The position numbers and the translations under genes were made by a program. From NCBI RefSeq assembly GCF_003545885.1, contig NZ_QHCT01000007.1, forward strand, positions 136,126 to 200,125: a stretch of DNA of 64,000 nucleotides, given 5' to 3'. The notes beneath the pieces were generated by a model. That model was not told the origin of the DNA and searched no databases. It saw only the letters and a program-made list of their open reading frames with translations. Origin of the DNA: Leptospira stimsonii (GTDB lineage: Bacteria; Spirochaetota; Leptospiria; Leptospirales; Leptospiraceae). This document shows positions 1 to 19,292 of this stretch, one piece after another (positions within the stretch are counted from its first letter, which is position 1; each line of letters starts with the position of its first letter).

Positions 1-427
1 CTTCTTTGGATCCGATTTTTGTCGAAGGTGATCCATTCAAAGATATAAAGGGGAACTTCTTGGAATTCCTTCTCTATTCTAGAATTTTATATCAAGAGAC
101 GAAACGCCTCAGCCTTCTGAAAAAAAACTTTTCGTCGTTTCGGAATCAAAACGAGGGAGTTCCCACAGATTCTTTCTCTTCCACGGTGTATCAACCTCTG
201 ACGATCTTTTGTAATTTTGTTTGATGGAAGATCGGACCAAGGTGAAACGGTAGTTGTCTCACTTCCAATCGCGGAACGGAATTATGGGAAATTATTTTTT
301 GAAACGTTTGCGTTTGTTTTTGAAAGAATGGAACCGAACGCATGCAATCGGGAAGCTCGAGTCAAAACATCCCCCTTTCTGAATCCAAATTCGTCTTTGC
401 AATCGGATCGAATTCTTCCACCCATTC
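1..427. other. No supported gene
   Basis: This left edge holds only short reading frames with no recognisable domain and no convincing ribosome binding site. It lies downstream of the minus-strand corA gene. I see no terminator hairpin or RNA gene here. Confidence 0.5.
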
Positions 428-1630
428 TTATCCTTTGAACCAATGTTTTTTTCGAAACCAGTAGATCATTCCGGGAGGAATGAGACTCGCGCCTAACACG
501 GTGATGATGAGAAATGCGGTGCTGTCGTATGGAATGGCTGTGAAGTTCATTCCGAAAAAACCGGTGAGAAAGGTGAGAGGCATGAAGATTAAACTGATGA
601 GAGTGAGTCTTTTTACTACGTCGTTCGTTCTCTGGGAAATGACCGAAAAATACGCGTCCATCGTGTTGCCTAAAAGATCACGATCCATATCGATGGTTTC
701 ATACAAACGGCTGAGGTGATCGTAGACGTCCCGGAAATAGATTTGTATTTTCGGGCTCAAAAAATGACTGTCCCTTCGTATAAGGCTGTTTACGATTTCT
801 CTTTGAGGGGAAAGGACTCGTCGAATGCGTGTTAGGTTCCGTTTGAGAAAAAGAATTCCTGCGATCGTTTGTTGGCTGTCCTGATTGACTAAAATTTGCG
901 TTTCAATCTTTACGATTTCTTCACTCATCTTGTCCAAGATCGGAAAATTGGAATCCACCGTTTGATCAAAAAGGAGATAGAGAATCTGATCGGTTCCACG
1001 AGAAAGCGGATTTCCCTGTGACATACAACGTGCTCTGAGTTGTTCGATCAGAGGTTCCTCTTTTTGATGAACCGTTACTACGAACTTCTCATTGAAGAAG
1101 ATATGAATCTCGGTGCTTCTGAGAATCTTTTTCTCTGCGTCATAATGAAAGTGATGGAGGACGATAAAAATATAAGAGCCGTATTCGTCGAGTTTTGGTC
1201 TTTGATTCTTGTTGATACAATCTTCGATTGCGAGCGGATGAAAATTACATTCTCTTGCGAGAAAATCGAGATCACTTCCGTCAGTGGAATCCAGATCGAT
1301 CCAGACAAGTCCCTTGGAACAAAGCCATTCCAGCTCCGGAAGTCCGGGCGGTTTCTCTCCTGCCTCCAAAAGCGCTTCACAAGGACCCGCTACGGATTTT
1401 TCTAAATTTCCTTCCGGAAAAAATTCTGTAAATAAGATCCGTTTCACTTGGACTGAGGCTAATGGAGAAAGATTCTCTGGCAAGGAATATTCCTTAGTTG
1501 CAAGTCTTCGTCTTTCGTTAGAGAAGTCGAACTTAGGATGCGATATGAGTTTTTCGGTGGAATGAAAACGGAAAATTTTCCCATTCATTTTTGAAGCAGA
1601 ATCAAATTGTTCCGACAAACTATCGAACAT
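428..1630 (-). CDS. corA: CorA-family magnesium/divalent cation transporter
   Basis: A 400-residue protein of the CorA family, homopentameric inner-membrane channels for Mg2+ (some members carry Co2+, Ni2+ or Zn2+). A long soluble N-terminal part is rich in charged helices. It is followed by two C-terminal membrane segments, the first ending in the family signature GMN at about residues 360-362 (FFGMNF), and a short basic tail (FRKKHWFKG). The length is typical once the roughly 70-residue N-terminal extension is allowed for; Met15 is an alternative start. No strong Shine-Dalgarno precedes the ATG. It is monocistronic, with the nearest upstream minus-strand gene more than 600 bp away. Family assignment is firm; ion specificity cannot be read from the sequence. 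Confidence 0.93.
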   Translation of the reverse strand: MFDSLSEQFDSASKMNGKIFRFHSTEKLISHPKFDFSNERRRLATKEYSLPENLSPLASVQVKRILFTEFFPEGNLEKSVAGPCEALLEAGEKPPGLPELEWLCSKGLVWIDLDSTDGSDLDFLARECNFHPLAIEDCINKNQRPKLDEYGSYIFIVLHHFHYDAEKKILRSTEIHIFFNEKFVVTVHQKEEPLIEQLRARCMSQGNPLSRGTDQILYLLFDQTVDSNFPILDKMSEEIVKIETQILVNQDSQQTIAGILFLKRNLTRIRRVLSPQREIVNSLIRRDSHFLSPKIQIYFRDVYDHLSRLYETIDMDRDLLGNTMDAYFSVISQRTNDVVKRLTLISLIFMPLTFLTGFFGMNFTAIPYDSTAFLIITVLGASLIPPGMIYWFRKKHWFKG

Positions 1631-2265
1631 AAAATTTTCTTGAAATCGAAGCCGGCCTTTCCGTTCAAAAATTCGGGTAAAGATCGGAAGGTTTTATCAC
1701 GACGAAACATCCGCTTTAAAGCTATATTCTTACGATGAAGTTTGTATTCTTTCTAAAATGAGTTCGGAAGCGAAGTTAAAAAAGAATCCGACCATTTCCC
1801 AGTGGCATGACTTCTCTCTTATTTCTAAAAAGAAAACGGCCTCTGAGAAAAAAGAGCGGGCTCTTTTGCGTGAGTTTGTCGTAGTTCCGACAACTTGAAA
1901 AGAGAAAAATTTGGTTTGCGAAAATTGCTTTTTTGTGCTAAAGCCCAATCTCCCACTTTTTCCCGCGGACCCGCCACCTCCACCCAATTGGGGCGGGGGT
2001 GCGCGAGGTTTTCACTGTAAATGTCGTAACTACGACAAGTCTCTTCTTTCATCGATTCTCAGTAAAAATGGAATTTGGTCTTTTTTCATTCCCTGACCGG
2101 GTGTCCTCTCTTTTTCTTTACGTCCTTTAGGAAGGTTTCTTTTTTTTCTAAGGTTCATGAACGATCTCTTAGAAGAGGAGGATGAATTTTATTTCCCTAA
2201 AAGCCGTAATAACAAAGGGATATCTCGTTTCTTGCGAATCCCTCACTTGAGTCGGAATCGAAGGT
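1631..2265. other. Gene-free region with a GC-rich palindromic element
   Basis: No coding region is supported. The interval contains a GC-rich inverted repeat at about 1961-2010 and two short GTCGT..ACGAC-type palindromes (1878-1891 and 2023-2036). The same composite recurs elsewhere in this window (about 36305-36388) and, in part, at 59629-59672. Confidence 0.55.
1961..2036. repeat. Composite palindromic element, copy 1
   Basis: A CCCGCC..CTCCACCC arm faces a GGGGCGGGGG arm across a short AT loop, followed after about 15 bases by GTCGTAACTACGAC. The whole stretch of about 75 bases aligns with 36309-36388, including the TTTTTCCCGCG lead-in. It could fold as a strong RNA hairpin downstream of the TetR gene, or be a dispersed non-coding element. 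Confidence 0.6.
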
Positions 2266-2817
2266 TTACGTATTCTTCAAAGTATAAACGAGGTAGTTTT
2301 TGAAATCCTCGAGGGTGAATTCTTTTTTGTTTGTGAGGTAGTTGATCATATAACCGATCGTTGTCGACGCGAGATTTTTGATTTCAAATTCGCTGTAGTT
2401 CGGTTTGATCACTCGAATCGTTTTTTTGGAAGTCTCAAAGAAGATCATATTCACGAGGTGGATATTTCTTCGTTTCAATCGGTGGATCTTCGGTTGGAGC
2501 ATCAGATTCCAATAAAGACGGAGATAGTCTTCGTTTTCCTTTACGAGCGTGATGAGACTTTCGGAAACGAGAGCTATCACGTCTTCCCTCGAGGAATTGG
2601 CTACGAGTTCGTCCGGAATATAACGTTTTAGAATTTTATCATGTGATTCTATGATCCCTTCCAAAATCGCCTCTTTGGAATCGAAGTATCGATACGCGAG
2701 ACCGAGAGACATTCCAGCCTTCGAGGCGACCTGTCTCATCGTGGTTCCGTGATATCCCTGTTCCGAAAAAAGTTTCAGGGAGGTTTTTAAGATTAGATCT
2801 CGAGTATCCTTCGCCAT
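2266..2817 (-). CDS. TetR/AcrR-family transcriptional regulator
   Basis: A 183-residue one-component repressor. The N-terminal helix-turn-helix spans about residues 8-52 (LILKTSLKLFSEQGYHGTTM, then the QVASKAGMSLGLAYRYFDSK recognition region), a textbook TetR domain. The C-terminal ligand-binding part is helical and not assignable to a ligand. It begins 2 bp after the stop of the upstream aldolase-like gene, so the two are probably one transcript. That suggests it controls its own operon and perhaps the divergent signal peptidase gene, but no operator was identified. Confidence 0.9.
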   Translation of the reverse strand: MAKDTRDLILKTSLKLFSEQGYHGTTMRQVASKAGMSLGLAYRYFDSKEAILEGIIESHDKILKRYIPDELVANSSREDVIALVSESLITLVKENEDYLRLYWNLMLQPKIHRLKRRNIHLVNMIFFETSKKTIRVIKPNYSEFEIKNLASTTIGYMINYLTNKKEFTLEDFKNYLVYTLKNT

Positions 2818-2819
2818 TC

Positions 2820-3623
<804 letters not shown>

Positions 3624-3627
3624 ATAG

Positions 3628-3667
<40 letters not shown>

Positions 3668-3709
3668 GGCTGGATTGACAACTGAGGAGAGATTCTTTTT
3701 GCTTTCCCT

Positions 3710-4711
<1,002 letters not shown>

Positions 4712-4716
4712 AGCCG

Positions 4717-4986
4717 ATGGCGGAGAAGAATTTAGAACCTTCCGACAAAGAGAAGGATCCTTCCGGATTTCAGAAAGAATCCAAACCTCCGGAGAAAGAA
4801 GTTTCCCCTTGGGAATTTGCGGGTTTGGGAATGGAATTCGGCGTGATCGTCTTAGGTTCCGTTTATCTCGGAAATTTTTTGGACGGAAAGTTTCATTCTT
4901 CTCCTTTCGGTCTCCTCGTAGCCTGTCTTCTCGGGTTTTCCTACGGAATCTATTACATTATCTATCGAACCACTCTCAAAAAGTAG
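4717..4986 (+). CDS. atpZ: AtpZ/AtpI-family membrane protein
   Basis: An 89-residue protein with a charged, probably disordered N-terminus (about 35 residues, rich in Lys, Glu and Pro) followed by two membrane helices: EFAGLGMEFGVIVLGSVYLG and a second ending in GFSYGIYYIIYRT. This is the ATPase_gene1 (AtpI/AtpZ) pattern, small proteins near F-ATPase operons implicated in c-ring assembly or Mg2+/Ca2+ handling. The ATG at 4717 was chosen because it leaves a compact protein starting just after the lepB stop; a longer frame runs back into lepB. A terminator follows at 5074-5097, so it is probably not on the main atp transcript. Confidence 0.75.
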   Translation: MAEKNLEPSDKEKDPSGFQKESKPPEKEVSPWEFAGLGMEFGVIVLGSVYLGNFLDGKFHSSPFGLLVACLLGFSYGIYYIIYRTTLKK

Positions 4987-5059
4987 GACTTCCTTCCACG
5001 AAGGGCTTCTATATCAGAAAATTCTTCTTTTCTAAAGTTCTATCTTATAATCTTGTTTT

Positions 5060-5071
5060 GGACGGAACTCC
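5060..5071 (+). repeat. GGACGGAACTCC dispersed motif
   Basis: A 12-base motif that recurs in intergenic DNA of this window (inverted at 41233 and 63411; close variants at 44393, 49394, 63516 and 63629). Here it directly precedes a terminator hairpin. Confidence 0.5.
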
Positions 5072-5073
5072 GG

Positions 5074-5097
5074 CCTCCTTTTTTTAGGAGGTTTTTT
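5074..5097 (+). terminator. Rho-independent terminator after the AtpZ-like gene
   Basis: A CCTCCT arm and an AGGAGG arm form a 6-bp stem around a six-T loop, followed at once by a run of six T (5092-5097). It lies about 90 bp after the stop at 4986 and separates the lepB-atpZ unit from the following lipoprotein gene. Confidence 0.75.
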
Positions 5098-5184
5098 ATC
5101 CTTAAGAATCGAAAAAAGATATCTCTTCTTTTAAAAAACGTGTAAATTTCTCGGGAAGCTTTGTCATACGAATACGGCAGACCT

Positions 5185-5898
5185 ATGTTTATGAAATCAT
5201 TTCGAACTTCTCTCCTTCTCCTTTGTATTCTCTTAGAATGGAATTGTCTTTCTTTCGCGCAGAGGGATCGACAAGAACGTTGGGTGGAAGTGATGAATGG
5301 AATCGAAACGGGAAAACCAGAAAGTCGAGAAGAACGGGAGAAAAAAATCCTCCACTTTTTGAAATCCTCTTCGGAGGACTCGGTCGAGCTTCGAGAAACT
5401 TTGAGGAATTTTATTCTCTTTGAGAGCGCGAGGCGATTCCATGATTCTTTGGCAAAAAAGGAATTTGAAAAGGCTTCTTGGGTCGCGAGAATTTTTCAGG
5501 AGACGGTTTCGTTTTTCGGCATCGGGGAGGCGACACTGGAAGGGATCAAATCGAAGAATGTCTATTCCGCGAGAGAATACTTTGCCGCTGATCTTCTCGC
5601 TTTCACCGGACAGACGAGGGATTCTCAATTTGTTCCTCTGATTCAACGGTTGATTCCCAATCCGATTACCGATGCGAGACTTGCTTTCAACTTTGCCTGT
5701 CTTCACGCTCTTAACGGGAACAAACAGGAAATGCTCCAATATATGAAGATCGCCCTTTTTCTCGGAAAGGAAACGGTCGAATTCGAGAATGACTCTGATT
5801 TCAATGCCTTTCGTTCCGATCCGGATTTTATAAGAATGCTCTGGGAAGGTCCTGCTTTGGATCCTTCTTTGATTCCCCGGGAAGAAAATTCGAAATAA
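5185..5898 (+). CDS. Probable lipoprotein with TPR-like C-terminal repeats
   Basis: About 237 residues, not a named protein. The N-terminus is a hydrophobic signal (KSFRTSLLLLCILLEWNC) ending in a Cys that could be lipidated under the loose spirochaete lipobox rules. The C-terminal half is helical, with a tetratricopeptide-type stretch (DARLAFNFACLHALNGNKQEML..ALFLGKETVEFENDSDFNAFRSDPDFIRML) that resembles the TPR end-of-group module. The start is ATG at 5185 or 5191; an upstream TTG at 5161 would put polar residues before the signal. It sits between the AtpZ-like and AtpI-like genes but has no evident link to ATP synthase. Confidence 0.7.
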   Translation: MFMKSFRTSLLLLCILLEWNCLSFAQRDRQERWVEVMNGIETGKPESREEREKKILHFLKSSSEDSVELRETLRNFILFESARRFHDSLAKKEFEKASWVARIFQETVSFFGIGEATLEGIKSKNVYSAREYFAADLLAFTGQTRDSQFVPLIQRLIPNPITDARLAFNFACLHALNGNKQEMLQYMKIALFLGKETVEFENDSDFNAFRSDPDFIRMLWEGPALDPSLIPREENSK

Positions 5899-6317
5899 GA
5901 ATTTTGCAAGAATCGTGAGTCATTTGCTCTTTTGAAAAACGAAAAAGGTAGGAACTCCTTCTTTTTCTAAGCTACGATATCCTCTCTTTGAAACAAATCT
6001 TCTCGGCGCGCCCTTTTATAAAGAATCGTTCCTTGCGAGAACGAGAGGCCTTTCTAAAAAAGTAGGAACTCTCACATTTTCTTTCGAAGGGTTCGATTCT
6101 TTTGTTCGAAACGCTCGTTTGAGGTAGCTTCGTCGTATCAAATCGCAACGGTGTTCCTTTGTTCGAATCAATGAAAAAAGTAGGAACTCCTTCATCGGAT
6201 TTTCAGAAGAATCTTAGTTTTCTCGGACATTCTCTTCTTAGAAATAAAATTCTAATATACGAGAGCAAAGGGAAAGTCTTTCTTGCGAGAGGCTCCTCTT
6301 CAAAGGAAACGACAAAG
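5899..6317. other. Gene-free region upstream of the ATP synthase operon
   Basis: Contains three copies of the GTAGGAACTC motif and no supported gene. An open frame runs through from 6159 into the AtpI-like gene, but its N-terminal half reads through a repeat copy and looks non-coding. The atp promoter should lie here; I could not pick convincing -35/-10 boxes. Confidence 0.5.
5948..6190 (+). repeat. Three copies of the GTAGGAACTC(C) motif
   Basis: Copies at 5948-5958, 6062-6071 and 6180-6190, each preceded by a run of A. The first and third are followed by CTTC. The same motif occurs inverted or palindromic at 36230, 41172, 41382, 44320 and 59734. Confidence 0.7.
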
Positions 6318-6657
<340 letters not shown>

Positions 6658-6767
6658 TCCCGTTGCAATAAAAAGAAAACCGGAATGTCGCCAATTCTGT
6701 GCCAGTGGTTCGTATTACAGCGTTCCGCTTTTTGACTCGAAAAATGAATCTAAACCAGACTTCTTTT

Positions 6768-7796
6768 ATGACAAAAAAGTTAATCTTCTTTGCGTTCTTA
6801 GTTGTATTACTTCAATTCCCTATCTTTGCGTCCGAGGAATCTTCTCACGAAACCTTTGATCTGAATGAAGTCATCGTCCATCACTTGATGGACAACCCCG
6901 AGTTTCCTTTTAACGTAGGCGGGGTTCAGGTATTCGAAGGACAATCCGGCTTTGATCCGAAGAACGCGTCCATCTTCACCGATCACGAAACCGGCAAACG
7001 GTTTCACTACGTCGGCGGGTTCGACATGCACATCACAAAACGTGTCACGATGATGTGGATCGTAGCTCTTCTTCTTTTTCTGATTTTTATTCCTGCCGCT
7101 CGTATCATCGCAAAAAATCCACTCAAGGTTCAGTCTCGTTTTGCCAACATGGTGGAAGTCTTCGTCAACTTTCTCAAAAAAGACATCGTGGATGAAAGTA
7201 TGCATGGACACGGTCACGGATACTATCACTACATCTTCACGTTATTCTTCTTTATTCTCTTTTGTAATTTGATGGGACTTGTTCCTCCCGTAGGAGAACT
7301 GATCGCGGTTGCGGGAGAATCTGCGGGAATCATTCACGTAGATCACCACAATATGCCTCTCGTAGCCAAGCTCTGGAGTGGAATTACGGTTACCGGCGAT
7401 ATCTCGGTAACGATGACTCTCGCGCTTCTTACGATGCTCTTGATCTACAGCGCCGGTTTTATCTATCAAGGACCGAAATTTATTTGGCATTCGGTTCCAA
7501 ACGGAGTTCCTCTTCCGCTTTATTTGATCATGTGGCCTCTCGAATTTATCGTTTCTCCGTTGGCGAAAACCTTCGCACTTACCGTGCGTCTTTTGGCAAA
7601 CATGACCGCTGGACACGTTATCATTCTCGCTCTGATGGGTTTTATCTTTCAGTTTCAATCTTGGGGAATCGTTCCCGTTTCGGTGATCGGTTCCGGTTTG
7701 ATTTATGTTTTGGAGATCTTCGTAGCTTTTCTCCAGGCATACATTTTCGTTTTGCTTACTTCCTTATTCGTGGGATTGAGCATGCATAGGCATTGA
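6768..7796 (+). CDS. atpB: F0 ATP synthase subunit a
   Basis: Subunit a forms the two proton half-channels beside the c-ring. About 342 residues, longer than the E. coli protein because of an N-terminal extension: a signal-like segment (KKLIFFAFLVVLLQFPIFAS) and about 90 His/Glu-rich residues before the first conserved helix. The key stretch is PLAKTFALTVRLLANMTAGHVIILAL, containing the essential Arg. A His-rich HGHGHGYYHY precedes the next helix. The start is uncertain: ATG at 6768 begins the signal-like segment, while ATG at 6744 and GTG at 6699 are in frame upstream; none has a clear Shine-Dalgarno. It is the first core gene of atpBEFHAGDC. Confidence 0.93.
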   Translation: MTKKLIFFAFLVVLLQFPIFASEESSHETFDLNEVIVHHLMDNPEFPFNVGGVQVFEGQSGFDPKNASIFTDHETGKRFHYVGGFDMHITKRVTMMWIVALLLFLIFIPAARIIAKNPLKVQSRFANMVEVFVNFLKKDIVDESMHGHGHGYYHYIFTLFFFILFCNLMGLVPPVGELIAVAGESAGIIHVDHHNMPLVAKLWSGITVTGDISVTMTLALLTMLLIYSAGFIYQGPKFIWHSVPNGVPLPLYLIMWPLEFIVSPLAKTFALTVRLLANMTAGHVIILALMGFIFQFQSWGIVPVSVIGSGLIYVLEIFVAFLQAYIFVLLTSLFVGLSMHRH

Positions 7797-7828
7797 TTGT
7801 AGAATATTGCAATAAACACAGGAGGCAA

Positions 7829-8136
<308 letters not shown>

Positions 8137-8139
8137 AAC

Positions 8140-8661
8140 TTGGTACTCTTAGCTGCTAAGGGATTAAGCCTCCTAGATGTAAACCCGGGTCTGGTAGTCT
8201 GGACTCTGGTTACCTTTCTAGTCGTAGTCTTAGTTCTGAAAAAGTTTGCCTGGGATGTAATTCTGAAGGCGCTCGATGAAAGAGCGGAAACCGTTCAGAA
8301 CGACATCAAAAAGGCCTCAGAACTCCGTTCGGAAGCGGAAGCTCTCCTGAAGGATTACGAAGCTAGGTTGAACTCTGCCAAAGATGAGGCGAACGCGATC
8401 ATTGCGGAAGCCAAGTCGGATGCGCTGAAACTGAAGAACAAACTTCTCGAAGAAACCAATTCGGAAGTGAAGGCTCAGAAAGATCAGGCAGTGAAAGAGA
8501 TCGAACTTGCTAAAGGAAAGGCTTTGGAACAATTGCAATCACAGATAGTCGAGATGAGTATCTCCGTTGCAAGCAAGGTTCTTGAAAAACAACTGAAGGC
8601 CGAAGACTACAAAGCTTTTGTTGAAAAAGAACTAGAACAACTCAAAAAATTGAGCGCATAA
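8140..8661 (+). CDS. atpF: F0 ATP synthase subunit b
   Basis: 173 residues forming the peripheral stalk that holds F1 against rotation. One N-terminal membrane helix (GLVVWTLVTFLVVVLVLKKFAW) is followed by a long charged, heptad-rich helix (about residues 40-165; KKASELRSEAEALLKDYEARL) that dimerises as a coiled coil. The start is TTG at 8140, 3 bp after the atpE stop, with an AGGA 9 nt upstream inside the end of atpE. A single b gene is present, with no b' copy. Confidence 0.94.
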   Translation: MVLLAAKGLSLLDVNPGLVVWTLVTFLVVVLVLKKFAWDVILKALDERAETVQNDIKKASELRSEAEALLKDYEARLNSAKDEANAIIAEAKSDALKLKNKLLEETNSEVKAQKDQAVKEIELAKGKALEQLQSQIVEMSISVASKVLEKQLKAEDYKAFVEKELEQLKKLSA

Positions 8662-8664
8662 ACA

Positions 8665-13029
<4,365 letters not shown>

Positions 13030-13035
13030 TCGGAA

Positions 13036-13419
<384 letters not shown>

Positions 13420-13437
13420 CTTTTAGGGGTCCTCCGA

Positions 13438-13491
<54 letters not shown>

Positions 13492-13502
13492 TCGGAAGCT
13501 TT

Positions 13503-13784
13503 ATGAGAACAACGATCCGAATCATCGGCTTATTGGTGTTATTTGTAAGCATAGGTTATCTTTTGAGAAGAAACCAGGATTGGGTTCGGAGTCTCTTCGA
13601 ACCGGAAAGTATTTCCGCGGCGATTCGTGGGAACGTTCAAAATCCCGGAGTCTATCGTCTCAAACAGGGAGATACCTTAGAGGACTTATTGAAGATCGCG
13701 GGCGGCTTTAAAAAACCTTCGCAGACGCAACCGGACTTGAACCGTGAAATCCTGGACGGTCAGGTCATCGAATTGAAAGAATGA
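13503..13784 (+). CDS. Small membrane-anchored SLBB-domain protein
   Basis: 93 residues. One N-terminal membrane helix (IRIIGLLVLFVSIGYLL) is followed by a soluble part (SISAAIRGNVQNPGVYRLKQGDTLEDLLKIAGGF...DGQVIELKE) with the SLBB fold signature, as in the N-terminal half of ComEA and in polysaccharide export proteins. SLBB domains bind ligands such as sugars or DNA. It lacks the helix-hairpin-helix of ComEA, so a competence role is not supported. A GGAAG ribosome site precedes the ATG. It lies 9 bp before the acidic repeat gene and probably shares its transcript. Confidence 0.75.
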   Translation: MRTTIRIIGLLVLFVSIGYLLRRNQDWVRSLFEPESISAAIRGNVQNPGVYRLKQGDTLEDLLKIAGGFKKPSQTQPDLNREILDGQVIELKE

Positions 13785-13793
13785 TAGAGGAAG

Positions 13794-17057
<3,264 letters not shown>

Positions 17058-17060
17058 CCA

Positions 17061-19283
17061 ATGGGTTTGTTAGAGAGGGTCAGCAAGTTAGTCAAATCCG
17101 ATTCTACAGGCACGCCTTCTTCGATTTCTACGGAAGAGAAAAAATCGTTACTCAAAAAGTCGGAAGCGTTTCAGGGTAAAAAAAGTTTTTTTCAGCGTGC
17201 CCTCGGTATGCGAAACGAACCCGCCAGACTTGAACCTTCTTCGGAACCTATATTAGACCAACACACGACTCCGGAACTCACCGATCACGATGTCGATTCA
17301 GAATCTTCCTTTACCGAAGACTTTTCTCTTCCTGAGCTCGACGGAGATTCTCCTACGTTTGAAGCGGAAGATCTTCAGGCTGAGTTTCCGGATTCTACGT
17401 TTGAATCCTCAGATCACTCCTTTGATAACGGCGATCTGCTTGACCTTCCGGAAGATCTCGTGGAACCGGAAGGTGTCGCCAAAGAGGAGTTAGACGAAGA
17501 TCCGTTTTCTTCCCTTGCCGATTCGAATGATGCCGAACCGGAAGACGATCTCTCTCTCGATGAACTTTTTGGTGAAGAATCTCAAGAAGAATCTCCGACG
17601 AAACCGGAAGCTCCCGTTGTGAAATCGGAAGAGGAACTGGAAGAAACCGAACTTCCGGCGAACTTGGACGAGGATCCTTTTAGCGATTGGGTGAAAGAAG
17701 CGGAACAAGAAGCCACTCGTACTCCTTCGAAAGTGGATTCGAAAGCCGCTTCCACCGAAAAAGGAGATTTCCTTTTCGACGATGATTCCAACTTCACGAC
17801 GTCTCCAATCGATCTACAAATCGCTTCCCGTAAAAAATTAGAAAATTATATGTCCGTCTTCGAGATCAGCAAAGAGATCGGAGTCTCCACTGGCTTCGCG
17901 GACTTTTTCGAAAATCTCCTTTTCTCGATTATGGGCCAGATCGGCGCAGAATCGATCGGCATCTTCTCCTCCAAAAACGGAGACAAGGAATTCTTTCGTT
18001 TGGAGGATTATCAAGGAGAAGGTTTCAATCCGGAATGGACGATTTCTTCCGAAGACGAAATCTATCACGCGGTGCATAACGCAGGTTCCGTCTTGTACGC
18101 GAAAGAACTTATAAAGCCGACTCTTCCCGCAAAAGAACAAGAAATCTTAAAACAATCCAACGCTGAACTTCTCGTCGCGATTCGATACATGGACGATTTT
18201 TTCGGGATCATCATTTTGAGTAAGACGATCAGCGGTGAAGACTATACGATCGAGGATTTAGAATTCCTAAAAATCATCGGGGAGATCGCGGGCTCCGTCT
18301 ATCGCAGAATTTTCGACACGGAACAACTTCATCAGGAAAATCAGAATCTCAAAGAAGTAATTCGCGCAAACGAATTGATCATTTCTCTCGCCAGAGATTT
18401 CGGCGCGATTAGAACTCTCGACGAGGCCTACGACAAGTTGATTTCCTCTTTTAAAGAGGAATTGAAGGTGAGAAGGGCGACGTTCATGATTTTGGACGGT
18501 CATACAAAGAACGAGTTCCGTGTTTTCGCTTCTAATCTTTTAACTCCGGAACACGTGGGTTCTTTCACTCTTCCTCTGGATAGTTCCATCGTCGGGATCG
18601 TTTCCAATATTCCCGGCGTATTCAGAATCGAAAATTTTAGAAAACATCCCGAGCTAATGCAGAAACTTTCCAACGATGAACTCGGCTTGATGTCCGATTT
18701 TATCGTCATTCCGTTTATCAATCTTCATTGGTTGGTGGGAATGTTGATCATACACGAGACCGATGTTCCGTGGACGGACAGCGATCGGGAAACCGCGGTT
18801 GGAATCTCCGAGGTATTGGCCCCCGTTTTTTCCAGCCTTCTCCTCATCCAAGAAAGGGATTCGGTATTCAAAGACCCGTTTAGCCCGGTGGAAGAAAAAA
18901 TCGAGGATATGATCTTAAAAGCGGCCAGACTTGGTAGCTCTTTTAGTTTAACTATATTCAAAGTTCAGAATGTATCACGGATGGTGAAATTAAAAGGTTC
19001 CGGTTTTTTCGCTTCTTATAGCGAAGAACTTCGTAAGGCGATCCAGGAGAATCTTTCCGAGTCCGATTTTCATTATAGAATCGGGCAAGGAAAATACGCG
19101 GTTATTTTGGATGGAAAGGATCGAGAAGAAACGCAGATTCTCATCCGAAAAATAAAAAACAAACTAAACGACGCCGATCGTAGATCGAAAGACTTCCAAA
19201 CTTCCGTGATTCAACATACTCTTTGTTATCCGGCGGATACGAAGGAAAAGGAAAGAATTCTCGAATTACTCGAAGAATCCTGA
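17061..19283 (+). CDS. Dual-GAF signalling protein with degenerate GGDEF-like C-terminus
   Basis: 740 residues. The first 250 are acidic and disordered, in the style of the upstream protein (DEDPFSSLAD, DLSLDELFGEE). Two GAF-type sensor domains follow at about residues 265-430 and 440-600 (RRATFMILDGHTKNEFRVFASNLLTPEHVGSFTLPLDSSIVGIV). The last about 110 residues follow the diguanylate cyclase layout, but the active loop reads YRIGQGKYAVIL where an active enzyme would have YRxGGDEFxxxL, so it should not make c-di-GMP. GAF domains bind small ligands or mediate dimerisation. It starts 3 bp after the acidic protein and 9 bp before the MBOAT gene. A partnership with the acidic protein is inferred from position and shared composition. 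Confidence 0.8.
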   Translation: MGLLERVSKLVKSDSTGTPSSISTEEKKSLLKKSEAFQGKKSFFQRALGMRNEPARLEPSSEPILDQHTTPELTDHDVDSESSFTEDFSLPELDGDSPTFEAEDLQAEFPDSTFESSDHSFDNGDLLDLPEDLVEPEGVAKEELDEDPFSSLADSNDAEPEDDLSLDELFGEESQEESPTKPEAPVVKSEEELEETELPANLDEDPFSDWVKEAEQEATRTPSKVDSKAASTEKGDFLFDDDSNFTTSPIDLQIASRKKLENYMSVFEISKEIGVSTGFADFFENLLFSIMGQIGAESIGIFSSKNGDKEFFRLEDYQGEGFNPEWTISSEDEIYHAVHNAGSVLYAKELIKPTLPAKEQEILKQSNAELLVAIRYMDDFFGIIILSKTISGEDYTIEDLEFLKIIGEIAGSVYRRIFDTEQLHQENQNLKEVIRANELIISLARDFGAIRTLDEAYDKLISSFKEELKVRRATFMILDGHTKNEFRVFASNLLTPEHVGSFTLPLDSSIVGIVSNIPGVFRIENFRKHPELMQKLSNDELGLMSDFIVIPFINLHWLVGMLIIHETDVPWTDSDRETAVGISEVLAPVFSSLLLIQERDSVFKDPFSPVEEKIEDMILKAARLGSSFSLTIFKVQNVSRMVKLKGSGFFASYSEELRKAIQENLSESDFHYRIGQGKYAVILDGKDREETQILIRKIKNKLNDADRRSKDFQTSVIQHTLCYPADTKEKERILELLEES

Positions 19284-19292
19284 TGAGAGAGA

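Noticed and set aside
6..438. Two short plus-strand frames at the left edge
   Set aside because: Both need TTG starts without Shine-Dalgarno and show no recognisable family.
6159..6317. N-terminal extension of the AtpI-like protein
   Set aside because: It runs through a GTAGGAACTCC repeat copy and precedes the first membrane helix with polar low-quality sequence; the ATG at 6318 has a better ribosome site.
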